From the IMG/VR virus record IMGVR_UViG_3300034062_003011, positions 1 through 57,625 of that record: DNA of 57,625 nucleotides; one strand, 5' to 3'. Both the position numbers and the translations under genes were made by a program. The stretch comes from a virus. The notes beneath the pieces are model-generated. The model was not told the origin of the DNA, made no database searches, and saw nothing but the letters and a program-made list of their open reading frames with translations. Position 1 is the first letter of the stretch; each line of letters begins with the position of its first letter. Shown here piece by piece: positions 44,988 to 52,400 of the stretch.

Positions 44988-45629
44988 TTATTTAGTTTCT
45001 TGCGTTTGATTTTGTGCAAATGCCTGTATGTCTTGTTCAGCCATATTAATGCCCCAAAACTTTAATGCTATTGAAATAATATTATTAATATAAACATCCG
45101 TAAATTCTAATTGTGTACTTGTAGCGTTGTCGTAATTTATTGTTCTTCCAGAAGTGGTATATCCATAAACAGGCTTTAACGGTCTTCTCAAGTAATTATA
45201 AAAACCGGTTTGAGTAACTTGTGGATATATTTGGAATCCGGTTGCCGTATCCTTTGCTATTGGTAACGATGTGCTTACAGGTCTTAATTGACTTTTTAAA
45301 GCTAATGCTATTTCGTCTTCGTTTACAAATCTTACTGGATTTACACTACTCCCTGTAACGGTATATGCGCCCCCAATCATATGTAAATAATCAGAAGCGA
45401 AATCAACCTGCCCGTCTGACGCAGAAGTAAATTGAACTTGTGAACGAAGCTTTCTAATTGCGTCATGAATCTTTTGCGTTGCGCCATACTGCTCAAACCA
45501 GCCTGATACAGCTTCTATTTGTGCGTTATCAAGTGTTGACTCAAATTCCGGTATTGTAACAAATACACCTCTTTCTTTACGCACAATAAAGACCATGAAA
45601 TTATATATCTCGTTTAAATTGTATGCCAT
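44988..45629 (-). CDS. Connector-region structural protein
   Basis: 213 residues. Helical start (NLNEIYNFMVFIVRKERGVFVTIPEFESTLDNAQIEAVSGWFEQYG), then beta strands (YLHMIGGAYTVTGSS, YLRRPLKPVYGYTTSG). The Arg-Arg-Pro-x-Lys-Pro-x-Tyr segment is found in head-tail adaptor proteins of related phages as far as I recall. Adjacent to two other connector candidates. Function inferred from context. Confidence 0.45.
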   Translation of the reverse strand: MAYNLNEIYNFMVFIVRKERGVFVTIPEFESTLDNAQIEAVSGWFEQYGATQKIHDAIRKLRSQVQFTSASDGQVDFASDYLHMIGGAYTVTGSSVNPVRFVNEDEIALALKSQLRPVSTSLPIAKDTATGFQIYPQVTQTGFYNYLRRPLKPVYGYTTSGRTINYDNATSTQLEFTDVYINNIISIALKFWGINMAEQDIQAFAQNQTQETK

Positions 45630-45630
45630 A

Positions 45631-46479
45631 TTAATTTTCCTCCCAAATTCCCAATGCTCTATGGGATTTTATTAAATAATAAGATTTATCTCCGTATTCG
45701 TATTTCTCAAGATATTGTGGTTCAAAACCAATTATATCTCCTTTTTTTAAGTTAGAATCATCTGGCGCTGACAAAACTTTTGCCCTATCCCCCAGTCTAA
45801 CTTTTGCTTCAATAGTATCAACAATACCCATTTGCTTAATTACATCTTTTGGTATGTTTTCATCAATTGGTTCTAAAATAACCCTATCCCCAACTGTTAT
45901 AAGTTCATCCTTAACTATTTTAGCATAAATGTCCCTGTAGTCAGCCTTCCAAACATCTTTATCGTTTATGTCAATTAAGTTTTTAAATAAGAACTTTTGC
46001 GTTTCTCCAAAACTAAATTGAGACTTCCATCTACTTAAATCATGTTCAGAACCTTGACATCCGTCAACAAAATTACCTCTTTTATCATGCAATGTGCCTA
46101 CCCAAATATGAGTTATCTTCCCCGGCATTGCTACAATAAGTAATCTTTCTCCTTTGCCATTTGTAAACTTTTGATAATAAGGGCTATCTTTTGTTATTTC
46201 CGTAAAACTTCCTCCATCTGATTCAAATTTTCTTTCTGCAACTACGGAATAATCAAATAAAACTTTATCTCCATTTTTTAATTTAGAAACAACTTTGGAA
46301 TTATCTCCTTTTGGATTTTTTGGCAATCCATAAATTTCACCTACTACTGTAGCGTTCCATTCAGGTCTATACGACCCGTCAAGGTATAACTCTAAATCAC
46401 CTACTTTAATTGTATCTTGAATAGGCTTTGTTAAACTTAAAAAAATATGATTTACCGGTTGTGCTTGCATATATGGCAT
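45631..46479 (-). CDS. Protein resembling two fused GroES units
   Basis: 282 residues. The N-terminal part (about 8-95: NHIFLSLTKP, a YRPEWNATVVGEIYGLP strand pair, KLKNGDKVLFDYSVV) and the C-terminal part (about 190-282: VGDRVILEPIDENIP, GDRAKVLSAPDDSNLKKGDIIGFEP, YYLIKSHRALGI) each follow the GroES order: N-strand, G-x-V strand, K-x-GD-x-(I/V)-x-F, end strand. They are joined by about 95 residues with no motif. A true GroES is encoded 67 bases upstream on the same strand. It could be a divergent double co-chaperonin for GroEL or a virion protein reusing the fold. Confidence 0.5.
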   Translation of the reverse strand: MPYMQAQPVNHIFLSLTKPIQDTIKVGDLELYLDGSYRPEWNATVVGEIYGLPKNPKGDNSKVVSKLKNGDKVLFDYSVVAERKFESDGGSFTEITKDSPYYQKFTNGKGERLLIVAMPGKITHIWVGTLHDKRGNFVDGCQGSEHDLSRWKSQFSFGETQKFLFKNLIDINDKDVWKADYRDIYAKIVKDELITVGDRVILEPIDENIPKDVIKQMGIVDTIEAKVRLGDRAKVLSAPDDSNLKKGDIIGFEPQYLEKYEYGDKSYYLIKSHRALGIWEEN

Positions 46480-46509
46480 AAAATTAGACTTTTTTATTTA
46501 TTAAAAATT

Positions 46510-46540
46510 AAAATGCCCCCAAAAATTTTGAAGGCATTTT
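46510..46540 (-). terminator. Terminator after the GroES gene
   Basis: AAAATGCC (46510-46517) pairs with GGCATTTT (46533-46540). The loop contains AAAAATTTT. On the minus strand it is followed by AATTTTTAATAAATAAAA. It may attenuate read-through into the virion genes. Confidence 0.65.
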
Positions 46541-46546
46541 TTTAAA

Positions 46547-46807
46547 TTAAATCACAGCGTCAATATAACTTTCGTCTGGGATTAGCCTTAACTTCTCCCC
46601 ATCTACTTCAATATCTACCCCTACGCTATGGGCAAACATTATTCTATCGCCTTCTTTAACAAGCGCAGCTTCAGTTCCAACAGCAATTACCTTGCCTGTT
46701 GAAAAATCATTTTGAGCTGTTTGCGGAAGATAGATTCCCGCATCTGTTTGCATTTTTGCTTCGTCAAGCTTTACTAATACCCTTTTGTTTAATGGTTTAA
46801 ATTTCAT
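46547..46807 (-). CDS. groES: GroES-like co-chaperonin
   Basis: 86 residues, close to the 95 of host GroES. KFKPLNKRVLVKLDEAKMQTDAGIYLP gives the N-strand and the mobile loop (MQTDAGIYLPQ) that docks on GroEL; STGKVIAVGTE, VKEGDRIMF and LRLIPDESYIDAVI complete the fold. A phage version, like T4 gp31, would retune host GroEL, usually for folding the capsid protein. The roof loop is short. Confidence 0.9.
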   Translation of the reverse strand: MKFKPLNKRVLVKLDEAKMQTDAGIYLPQTAQNDFSTGKVIAVGTEAALVKEGDRIMFAHSVGVDIEVDGEKLRLIPDESYIDAVI

Positions 46808-46838
46808 TTTTAATTTAATTTTTGTGTTTTTTAATTAA

Positions 46839-46958
46839 TTAACGCCCTTGACCTCGGTAAGCCTTTGGTCTTGGATTACTTTTATTGTAAGATTTTTTTG
46901 CTCTCCCTGATTTTTTTGTTCCAAATGTAACTTTGGATGAATTGGTTAGTTTTGCCAT
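46839..46958 (-). CDS. Small basic conserved phage protein
   Basis: 39 residues from the ATG at 46956-46958 to the TAA at 46839-46841. Sequence begins MAKLTNSSKVTFGTKKSG and ends PRPKAYRGQGR. About a quarter of the residues are Lys or Arg. The KVTFG-x-(K/R)-(K/R)-x-G start and the YRGQGR end recur in tiny proteins of Bacteroidetes phages, which supports a real gene. Its ATG overlaps the stop of the upstream gene (TAATG). Nucleic-acid binding is likely from charge; function unknown. Confidence 0.65.
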   Translation of the reverse strand: MAKLTNSSKVTFGTKKSGRAKKSYNKSNPRPKAYRGQGR

Positions 46959-47182
46959 TATTTTTTGTTTTTGAAATAATCTTTATCTAATTCCCCGCCG
47001 TCCATTTTATTGGGGTAAACAAGTATGTCTGTGTCGTAAAAGTTCCTAACCATACCGTTGTGCTGTAATATGACTTTCCAAACAGTGTTGATTTCGGTTC
47101 CGTAGTCAATCCAAGCGATTGCTTTTCCTTTACCAAGAGGGGTTTCGACATCTATAATATTTTTAAGTTCGTGAATATACAT
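46958..47182 (-). CDS. Hypothetical protein, 74 residues
   Basis: ETPLGKGKAIAWIDYGTEINTVWKVILQHNGMVRNFYDTDILVY is a beta-barrel-like stretch with a basic/acidic tail (GGELDKDYFKNKK). Similar small proteins with a PLG-x-G-x-A start and a DTDILVY-type end occur in replication modules of Bacteroidetes phages. Overlaps SSB upstream and the 39-residue gene downstream by one base each. Function unknown. Confidence 0.55.
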   Translation of the reverse strand: MYIHELKNIIDVETPLGKGKAIAWIDYGTEINTVWKVILQHNGMVRNFYDTDILVYPNKMDGGELDKDYFKNKK

Positions 47183-47523
47183 TAAAAATTGTTTTCTTCT
47201 TTATTACTACTTGATAATAATTGTATTGTTGATACTCTACAATGTAATTGAGGAACGGTTTCGTTTGTCTTATTGTTTTGATAAGACTTTGCTTCAGGCT
47301 TACCTTCTGTATAAACTAGCGTTCCTTTCTTTAAATAGTTGGATACATTAAGTTTATCTGTCCAGTAGGCGCAAGAAACCCAAGTTGTTCTTTCGGTATC
47401 TTCTCCTTGTTGGTTTTTAAATTTTTCACTGTAAGCTACTGAAAAATTAATTACACTTTTACCATTGACATTGTTTACGACTGCGTCTTGTCCTAATCTT
47501 CCGATTACAGAAATTCTAATCAT
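47182..47523 (-). CDS. ssb: Single-stranded DNA-binding protein
   Basis: 113 residues. RISVIGRLGQDAVVNNVNGKSVINFSVAYSEKF, TTWVSCAYWTDKLNVSNYLKKGTLVYTEGKPEAKSY and LHCRVSTIQLL follow the OB-fold of bacterial SSB closely. The C-terminal tail is very short (NKEENNF) and lacks the usual acidic DDDIPF end, although the final Phe after acidic residues may partly mimic it. Immediately downstream of the primase-helicase gene. Confidence 0.93.
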   Translation of the reverse strand: MIRISVIGRLGQDAVVNNVNGKSVINFSVAYSEKFKNQQGEDTERTTWVSCAYWTDKLNVSNYLKKGTLVYTEGKPEAKSYQNNKTNETVPQLHCRVSTIQLLSSSNKEENNF

Positions 47524-47539
47524 TGTTTTTGTTTTTATA

Positions 47540-49399
47540 TTAAAAATTTACATCTTCTCCGTTGTCATCCTTATAAGGTACCCAATTATCAAATGTCTTT
47601 TGAACTGCCACATCTGGTCTTAAAATTATATTTTTATCGTTTATAATCTTCTGCAATGAATCTAATCCATTAAATAAAAACCTTCTAGTTTGGAAAAACA
47701 TTTGGAACAAAATAAAGCCTTTTTTACCAACAATCTTTTGCCTTCTTATTTTTTTACTATGAAATTCACATGATGGGTTTTGCGGGTCTGTTTGCGCAAA
47801 TGGTCTATGATACACAAGGATATTATCCATCTTATTATTCCACATAGCTCCATCGGTTAAATCAAATACATCAGGACATGGATAGTTACCATCGGCTGCT
47901 TTTTGCATTTTTGTTGGATGCGCAATTATCCAAAAGAAAATATTGTTTATTTGAGAAAATCTTGAAAACACTGACAATACCCACTCCAAATACTTATCAC
48001 TTCTTTGAAACTTTTGATATTCGTTTGTCAATTGGTTAAACGGGTCAATATCAACACCATCAACATTCTCCTTGACAATTAATTCTAAAAATACTTCCAT
48101 TATGTATTGAGGAGTAGGTGACACATCCTTTGGGTAAACATAAAATACATGATGACAAACTAAATCGTAAACATACTCATACACTTGCTTACTTGGTCTG
48201 TGTGGATTGGCAGGACTACAATCACATCCTAATATTATCTCAACAAAGTCGTGGTAATATTCTTCAGGCGGATTATCTTCTGGCGAGAATGTAGCAAACT
48301 TCTCCCCGTACAACATTATCCTCATAGCTTGATACCATTTTTTAAATGAAGATTTACCATAGTTTCCTATTCCTGTAAGTACGGTAATTTCCCCTCTCTT
48401 TGGTTTAAATCTTTCATCTAATTCAGGAACTCCAATACCATCAACTCTAGCATACCCTTCATCATAAATTTTTAAAGCTTGCTCCTTTACATCAATTCCG
48501 TAAATAACATCTTTCAACTTTAACCCTTCATCAAATACTGCTTTTTCAACTTCAACTTCCCTCCTTGAAACCTTATCTACCAATATTTCTTTATCAAAAG
48601 ATGCGCTACCAAAATTACCCGAATTAGCTTTGTATGCCGAACGGATTGCCCTATTAGCCTCATTTTTTGTAAATTCAGAATTAGTCAAAAACTCGCTATG
48701 AATCATTGAATTAGCGGTCATTTCATTAATTCCAAAACGGCAACAAGCGGATGCTAATTTAAAAATGAAATTATTTCTTTCTCCGGTTACAAAAGCCTCA
48801 TTTTTATTTGAAAGCCAAGTGACAATATTTTTAAAAATCTTTTCGTCATCATCATTCTTTTCATAAACGACAACCTTCTCTGTTTTCTTAATTTTCTTAA
48901 ATACTTCAGCATTTTCGTTTATGTAAATTTCGGTGTCATAACTCTCATAACAAACTCGGCTTACATTAATCCCGCTTCGGTCAATTTCGGGAAAAACTTC
49001 TTGTAAAGCTTGAAAGTGTTCTCTATGCTTTGCCCCATTAGCTATTTTTACCAATGCCTTCAATCCATTTCCAGAAGGGCTAATCCAACAAGCATAAACA
49101 AAGGGATTTGATATGATTTCAGTTTGCTTTTCCCTTAATTCAAAGATATTGTCAAAATCAAGCACAACAAAACCGCTATGCTGAATTAATTGGGCATCAG
49201 TTCTATCTGCTCCAAATTTTCCACTAAAGCAAATAGACGGAAGGTTTAATTTTATCTTATTTGCTTTCTCCTTATCAATCGTTTTTCTAATTTCCTCTAC
49301 GGTTGTTTTACTTTTACCCTGCTGTATTCTTTTTAACGCAGCTTCAACAGAAATGTAATTTGGTTCCTTGGAAAAAATGTTCTTAAAAATGGTAATCAT
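47540..49399 (-). CDS. Primase-helicase (VirE-N-like plus DnaB/RecA-like domain)
   Basis: 619 residues. Residues about 1-170 match the VirE N-terminal/BT4734 domain (LPSICFSGKFG, SGFVVLDFDNI, ACWISPSGNGLKALVKI, SRVCYES), related to archaeo-eukaryotic primases. A linker helix region follows (about 190-270). Residues about 320-600 are a RecA-fold helicase: VLTGIGNYGKSSFKKWYQ (Walker A near 340), FATFSPEDNPPE, VDGVDIDPFNQLTNEYQ (Walker B) and IFFWIIAHPTKMQKA (H-motif). It is the phage replicative helicase, probably with priming activity. Confidence 0.85.
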   Translation of the reverse strand: MITIFKNIFSKEPNYISVEAALKRIQQGKSKTTVEEIRKTIDKEKANKIKLNLPSICFSGKFGADRTDAQLIQHSGFVVLDFDNIFELREKQTEIISNPFVYACWISPSGNGLKALVKIANGAKHREHFQALQEVFPEIDRSGINVSRVCYESYDTEIYINENAEVFKKIKKTEKVVVYEKNDDDEKIFKNIVTWLSNKNEAFVTGERNNFIFKLASACCRFGINEMTANSMIHSEFLTNSEFTKNEANRAIRSAYKANSGNFGSASFDKEILVDKVSRREVEVEKAVFDEGLKLKDVIYGIDVKEQALKIYDEGYARVDGIGVPELDERFKPKRGEITVLTGIGNYGKSSFKKWYQAMRIMLYGEKFATFSPEDNPPEEYYHDFVEIILGCDCSPANPHRPSKQVYEYVYDLVCHHVFYVYPKDVSPTPQYIMEVFLELIVKENVDGVDIDPFNQLTNEYQKFQRSDKYLEWVLSVFSRFSQINNIFFWIIAHPTKMQKAADGNYPCPDVFDLTDGAMWNNKMDNILVYHRPFAQTDPQNPSCEFHSKKIRRQKIVGKKGFILFQMFFQTRRFLFNGLDSLQKIINDKNIILRPDVAVQKTFDNWVPYKDDNGEDVNF

Positions 49400-49402
49400 C
49401 GT

Positions 49403-50101
49403 TTATATTGGTTTAAAGGCGTTTCTAGCGGTTTCTAATTCGTTCTGATACTTATTACCAATCTTGGGAGAAGCTGTCTTATTTTGCTTTAAAATGGCAT
49501 CTACGACCCATCTCTTGATAGTTAGGTAATCTGATTTTGTTTTATACGATTTTTCTATTTTATACGCTGCCAAGTATTCATAAAAATCAGTTACATGCTT
49601 TTCGCCAAATTCTGCAACAAGCTGTAAATGTTCTTTTTGTGTCAATAAAATATTTTCTTTAAATTTTACTTTTTTTTCTGCTTTAACCATATCCTTATCC
49701 ATATCCTTAACCATATCCATATCCATAGACCCTTCCGAGGGGCTTATAAGGGGCTTATCTTTAGATATTCTTAAATTATATTTTTCAAGCAATATGATTA
49801 CAGAGTTATGCGCTCTATTGTCTGAATTTAAACCAGATGGGTACTGAAATTCTAAAAAAGATGGTATAAACCACTTATTGCCTTTATCAATAATTATAAT
49901 TTTTTCATCAAAACTTTTAATTGCTTCTTTTATATCTATTTTTTCACCAATTCTTATTGCAGCAACTTCCATATCAACTTGCCAAATACCTGCATGGTCA
50001 CAGTCATCACAGATATATAACCAAAGGAGCTTATAAGCCCCTTGTAAGCCCCTTATAAAGGGCTTCTTCCACTTTTCAGTGTCGGTAAATCTTTTAGCCA
50101 T
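49403..50101 (-). CDS. Replication initiator-like protein carrying DNA repeats
   Basis: 232 residues. N-terminal winged-helix-like region (KWKKPFIRGLQGAYKLLWLYICDDCDHAGIWQVDMEVAAIRIGEKIDIKE begins here; kept under review), a middle with a repeated Asp-Met-Val-Lys-Asp pattern (about 125-142), and a DnaD-like helical C-terminus (LQLVAEFGEKHVTDFYEYLAAY, YLTIKRWVVDAILKQ). Proteins of this shape lie just before the replicative helicase in many Bacteroidetes phages and are taken as initiators or helicase loaders. Five copies of an 11-base motif lie inside the gene. Confidence 0.6.
   Translation of the reverse strand: MAKRFTDTEKWKKPFIRGLQGAYKLLWLYICDDCDHAGIWQVDMEVAAIRIGEKIDIKEAIKSFDEKIIIIDKGNKWFIPSFLEFQYPSGLNSDNRAHNSVIILLEKYNLRISKDKPLISPSEGSMDMDMVKDMDKDMVKAEKKVKFKENILLTQKEHLQLVAEFGEKHVTDFYEYLAAYKIEKSYKTKSDYLTIKRWVVDAILKQNKTASPKIGNKYQNELETARNAFKPI
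49739..49760 (-). repeat. Iteron-like motif, downstream pair
   Basis: Two head-to-tail copies of GGGGCTTATAA/GGGGCTTATCT (plus strand 49739-49749 and 49750-49760). They are read in different codon phases, so the repetition is in DNA, not in protein. Candidate initiator-binding sites. Confidence 0.6.
50026..50067 (-). repeat. Iteron-like motif, upstream cluster
   Basis: TTATAAGCCCC (50031-50041), TTGTAAGCCCC (50042-50052) and the inverted TTATAAAGGGCTT (from 50053), preceded by GGAGC that makes the first copy a near palindrome. The first two are reverse-oriented copies of the motif at 49739. Confidence 0.6.
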
Positions 50102-50111
50102 CTTTTTGTAA

Positions 50112-50309
50112 TTAATCGTTAATAAAATCAGTGTCTAACACTTTGTTAATTGTAGCCAAATTTTTATCAGAAAGGTTCATTATCCTTTGAATAAAAATTG
50201 AATAAAGTGTTGGATATGGTATTTCTGTTTTCCTTGAAAGCCAAGCTAATGGTCGTTCTTCCTGTTCAAGATAGAGAAGAATCTCGTCTTTGACATTTGA
50301 GTTTTTCAT
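50112..50309 (-). CDS. Xre/Cro-like helix-turn-helix protein
   Basis: 65 residues. LAWLSRKTEIPYPTLYSIFIQRIMNLSDKNLATINKVL is a Xre-type helix-turn-helix at about residues 22-59. It is the first gene of the long minus-strand operon that runs through initiator, helicase, SSB and GroES, and it faces the plus-strand early promoter across a 121-base gap, the classical position of a phage transcription switch. It may repress either promoter. No integrase was found, so lysogeny is not implied. Confidence 0.75.
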   Translation of the reverse strand: MKNSNVKDEILLYLEQEERPLAWLSRKTEIPYPTLYSIFIQRIMNLSDKNLATINKVLDTDFIND

Positions 50310-50329
50310 AAATAATTTTGATTGAAAGG

Positions 50330-50359
50330 CAAAGTAATGAACTTTATTTTTAATTGCAA
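50330..50359 (-). promoter_or_regulatory. Promoter of the repressor-replication operon
   Basis: Minus strand TTG (50357-50359), 19-base spacer, TTACTTTG (50330-50337; one mismatch to TAnnTTTG), 21 bases before the repressor ATG. It mirrors the divergent box at 50406. Confidence 0.5.
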
Positions 50360-50405
50360 AATTTATTTTTTGAAAAATATTTTTTATTTATTTAATTATA
50401 TTAAT

Positions 50406-50413
50406 TACTTTTG
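50406..50413 (+). promoter_or_regulatory. Early promoter -7 box (plus strand)
   Basis: TACTTTTG matches TAnnTTTG and lies 17 bases before the ATG at 50431. With the reverse copy at 50330 (CAAAGTAAT facing ATTACTTTTG) it makes a symmetric divergent promoter pair. Confidence 0.5.
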
Positions 50414-50430
50414 CATATAACACATAACTT

Positions 50431-50820
50431 ATGAAATACTCATCTAGTTTTACGCACGATTTAAACTTTGGAGAAAAAGCCGAAGATTGGGTAAATGAAT
50501 TGTTTTCTAATGGTAAACTTATAGAAGTAAAAAATGATAGAATGATACATAAGACAGGAAATTTATTTATTGAATACGAGTCAAGAGATAAACCTAGTGG
50601 ACTAGCAACCACCACTGCAGACTATTGGATTTACAGAATGAGCGAACTTGATTCGTCATTAATATTTCCAACTAAAGCCTTAAAGGATGTTTGTAGGGTT
50701 TATTTTAAACAAAACTTATTCCTTAAAAATGGAGGTGATAATAATACTTCCAAAGGATTTTTAATACCATTAACAAGATTACTAAACGATATAGCAAATA
50801 ACAAACAAAATGGCATATAG
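50431..50820 (+). CDS. PD-(D/E)XK-like nuclease
   Basis: 129 residues. NFGEKAEDWVNELF (helix with the first Glu), KLIEVKNDRMIHKTGNLFIEYESRDKPSGLATTTADYWIY: the E-V-K and T-G-N-x-(F)-I-E-Y-E strand pair followed by the SG-(I/L)-x-T-T-x-A-D-Y-W segment is the pattern of small phage PD-(D/E)XK endonucleases. It may process recombination or packaging intermediates, or degrade host DNA. First plus-strand early gene; overlaps the HNH gene by 11 bases. Confidence 0.7.
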   Translation: MKYSSSFTHDLNFGEKAEDWVNELFSNGKLIEVKNDRMIHKTGNLFIEYESRDKPSGLATTTADYWIYRMSELDSSLIFPTKALKDVCRVYFKQNLFLKNGGDNNTSKGFLIPLTRLLNDIANNKQNGI

Positions 50821-51319
50821 CACAATAATAGTTAAGAAAAAACAACTAAAATGTGGTTGTTATGATTATAATTTTAGCAAGAGCAGGTGTAAAAAACACG
50901 CAACGCTTGAGGATACGGCTAATAGAATTATAAAACATAGGCACGAAAATATAAAAGAAGATAAAGAGCAATTATGGGATTGGTTTAAGGAAAGAAGAAA
51001 AGAAATGAAGGGTGTATGTTCTAATTGCAATAATCCATCATCAAAAAAAGATGATGAAAAGTTTCATTATAGCATAGCACATATATTGCCAAAAAGATTA
51101 TTCCCTTCAGTAGCCACGCATCCAGACAATTGGGTTGAGCTTTGTTTTTGGGGTAATAGTTGCCATACTAATTTTGATAATAGTGTTATTGACCTTATAG
51201 ATATGAATTGCTTTGATGAAATAATAGAAAAATTTATAAGGATATATCCAAATGTTGCAGAAGAAGAAAAAAGAAAAATACCACAAATATTAATTGAATA
51301 CTATAACCAAAACAAATAA
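50810..51319 (+). CDS. HNH-type nuclease with zinc motif
   Basis: 169 residues. CGCYDY...CKKH near the N-terminus, CSNCNNP near 73 (CxxC), then FHYSIAHILPKRLFPSVATHPDNWVELCFWGNSCHTNFD: the S-I-A-H-I-(L/x)-P start, an Asn-Trp, a Cys and a C-H-x-x-F-D end are those of HNH nucleases with a structural zinc. Unlike the homing endonucleases it has no NUMOD motifs and sits in an early operon next to another nuclease, so a recombination or host-attack role is more likely. It ends in the tail YNQNK shared with two following genes. Confidence 0.7.
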   Translation: MAYSTIIVKKKQLKCGCYDYNFSKSRCKKHATLEDTANRIIKHRHENIKEDKEQLWDWFKERRKEMKGVCSNCNNPSSKKDDEKFHYSIAHILPKRLFPSVATHPDNWVELCFWGNSCHTNFDNSVIDLIDMNCFDEIIEKFIRIYPNVAEEEKRKIPQILIEYYNQNK

Positions 51320-51328
51320 CCTATGAAA
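51303..51328 (+). repeat. Gene-boundary repeat, copy 1
   Basis: 26 bases identical to 51531-51556, covering the last codons and stop of one gene and the start of the next (ATAACCAAAACAAATAACC then TATGAAA). A shortened copy (16 bases) ends the gene at 51987. Confidence 0.8.
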
Positions 51329-51547
51329 CAATTAGTATATAAAGATGGTAAACCAATGCGAAAAGTTAAAATAAAAGATTTAGAAGAATTGTATAAGCCA
51401 ATATTTTGCATAAATAATAAGTTGTTTTACTTTGATATTATTAAAGCTGAAGATGCTCTTTTTTCAAGGAGATATGGTTATAGAGGCAAAATAATATTTG
51501 GATATTCAATACTATTTTATATTAAAAATAATAACCAAAACAAATAA
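51323..51547 (+). CDS. Hypothetical protein, 74 residues
   Basis: Basic protein (KDGKPMRKVKIKDLEELYKP) with a hydrophobic C-terminal strand (IIFGYSILFYIKNN). Start and stop are both inside the duplicated 26-base boundary repeat, so the gene is flanked by direct repeats, as if it had been inserted or amplified as a cassette. Not recognised; no motif points to an activity. Confidence 0.5.
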   Translation: MKQLVYKDGKPMRKVKIKDLEELYKPIFCINNKLFYFDIIKAEDALFSRRYGYRGKIIFGYSILFYIKNNNQNK

Positions 51548-51556
51548 CCTATGAAA
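51531..51556 (+). repeat. Gene-boundary repeat, copy 2
   Basis: Second perfect copy of the 26-base element at 51303, again containing the stop of one gene and the ATG (51551) of the next. Confidence 0.8.
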
Positions 51557-51793
51557 ACAGCAATGCAACTAATGTTAGAAGATTTAGAATTAAGATATAA
51601 AGTACTATCTAATGCAGAAATGCTACAAGCGTGTGGTGCAATAGAAGGAACTATTGACTATGCTAAATCTTTAATTATAAAAGAAAAAGAGCAGATAGTA
51701 AAAGCATTTAATGATGGGCATCATGCGGATGTAGGACATATAGATAAAGCATGGGAGTACTACAACCAAACCTATAACAAACCAATATTATGA
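51551..51793 (+). CDS. Small helical phage protein (paralogue 1)
   Basis: 80 residues, helical: MQLMLEDLELRYKVL at the start, EKEQIVKAFNDGHHADVGHIDKAWEYYNQTYN at the end. The E-K-E-Q-I helix and the A-x-x-Y-Y-N-x-T-Y/F end are shared with the next gene and with many small Bacteroidetes phage proteins of unknown function. It overlaps the next gene by 4 bases (ATGA). Confidence 0.6.
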   Translation: MKTAMQLMLEDLELRYKVLSNAEMLQACGAIEGTIDYAKSLIIKEKEQIVKAFNDGHHADVGHIDKAWEYYNQTYNKPIL

Positions 51794-51987
51794 AAACAAT
51801 AATGATGCAATTTTTAGATGAATTAAAAAAAGATGGTTATAATATACCATTAGAACATTACAATTCTATGCTTGAAATAGAAAAAGAGCAGATAATGGAT
51901 GCAGCGAAATCTTGTAATTATATTGGTGGTGCAACAGATATAGAAGCAGAAGAATATTATAACCAAACCTATAACCAAAACAAATAA
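51790..51987 (+). CDS. Small helical phage protein (paralogue 2)
   Basis: 65 residues. MQFLDELKKDGYNIPLEHYNSMLEIEKEQIMDAAKSC and AEEYYNQTYNQNK show it is a diverged duplicate of the preceding protein. The last six residues come from the same DNA element that ends two upstream genes. Last gene of the early plus-strand unit; followed by a hairpin. Function unknown. Confidence 0.6.
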   Translation: MKTIMMQFLDELKKDGYNIPLEHYNSMLEIEKEQIMDAAKSCNYIGGATDIEAEEYYNQTYNQNK

Positions 51988-51991
51988 AAAA

Positions 51992-52009
51992 CCCTCCTAA
52001 AAAGGAGGG
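51992..52009. terminator. Bidirectional terminator hairpin
   Basis: CCCTCCT (51992-51998), AAAA loop, AGGAGGG (52003-52009). On the minus strand it is followed by TTTTTTATTTG, on the plus strand by no T-run. It therefore mainly ends the minus-strand unit that stops at 52077, and folds in both transcripts. Confidence 0.75.
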
Positions 52010-52076
52010 CTTCAACTAAAAAATCAATCAAAAAAACACAGAACTTTGTAAAAGTAGTATTTTTTTATATATTTTA

Positions 52077-52397
52077 TTACAAATTTTCAGATTTCCAAAT
52101 AATTAAATCTAGCCCTTTTAAGCCCTTTGGAGGCGTTTTTTGGTTTTCAACTGGTATTTGTTCCAATTTGGAACTAACCTCTGATTTTGGGCTGTTTTTG
52201 TCATAAGGAGGCATATTTTTAAATGGTGCGCCTCTTTTAGCTAAAACATTAGGGACGCCATATGTAAAATCAATACTTTTATACCCATCTAAAAAATAAT
52301 TTACCACCGCTTGAGGTGATGCCAAGTTTTGTTCTTTTTGGATTAATTCTAACTTTTCCAAGTCAAATCTTACTCCAATTGGTTTGCTTTTTGCCAT
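52077..52397 (-). CDS. Putative small DNA-binding protein
   Basis: 106 residues. The first 45 residues (KPIGVRFDLEKLELIQKEQNLASPQAVVNYFLDGYKS) fit the strand-helix-helix pattern of ribbon-helix-helix proteins (IGVRFD strand, two helices). The rest is Pro/Lys-rich and probably disordered. It lies 3 bases after an 88-residue gene under a triple-operator promoter, so autoregulation is possible. RHH call tentative. Confidence 0.5.
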   Translation of the reverse strand: MAKSKPIGVRFDLEKLELIQKEQNLASPQAVVNYFLDGYKSIDFTYGVPNVLAKRGAPFKNMPPYDKNSPKSEVSSKLEQIPVENQKTPPKGLKGLDLIIWKSENL

Positions 52398-52400
52398 AAA

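Noticed and set aside
52100-52135. AGCCCTTTT-like repeats as further iterons
   Set aside because: They lack the TTATAAG core and are in phase with coding for PPKGLKGLD.
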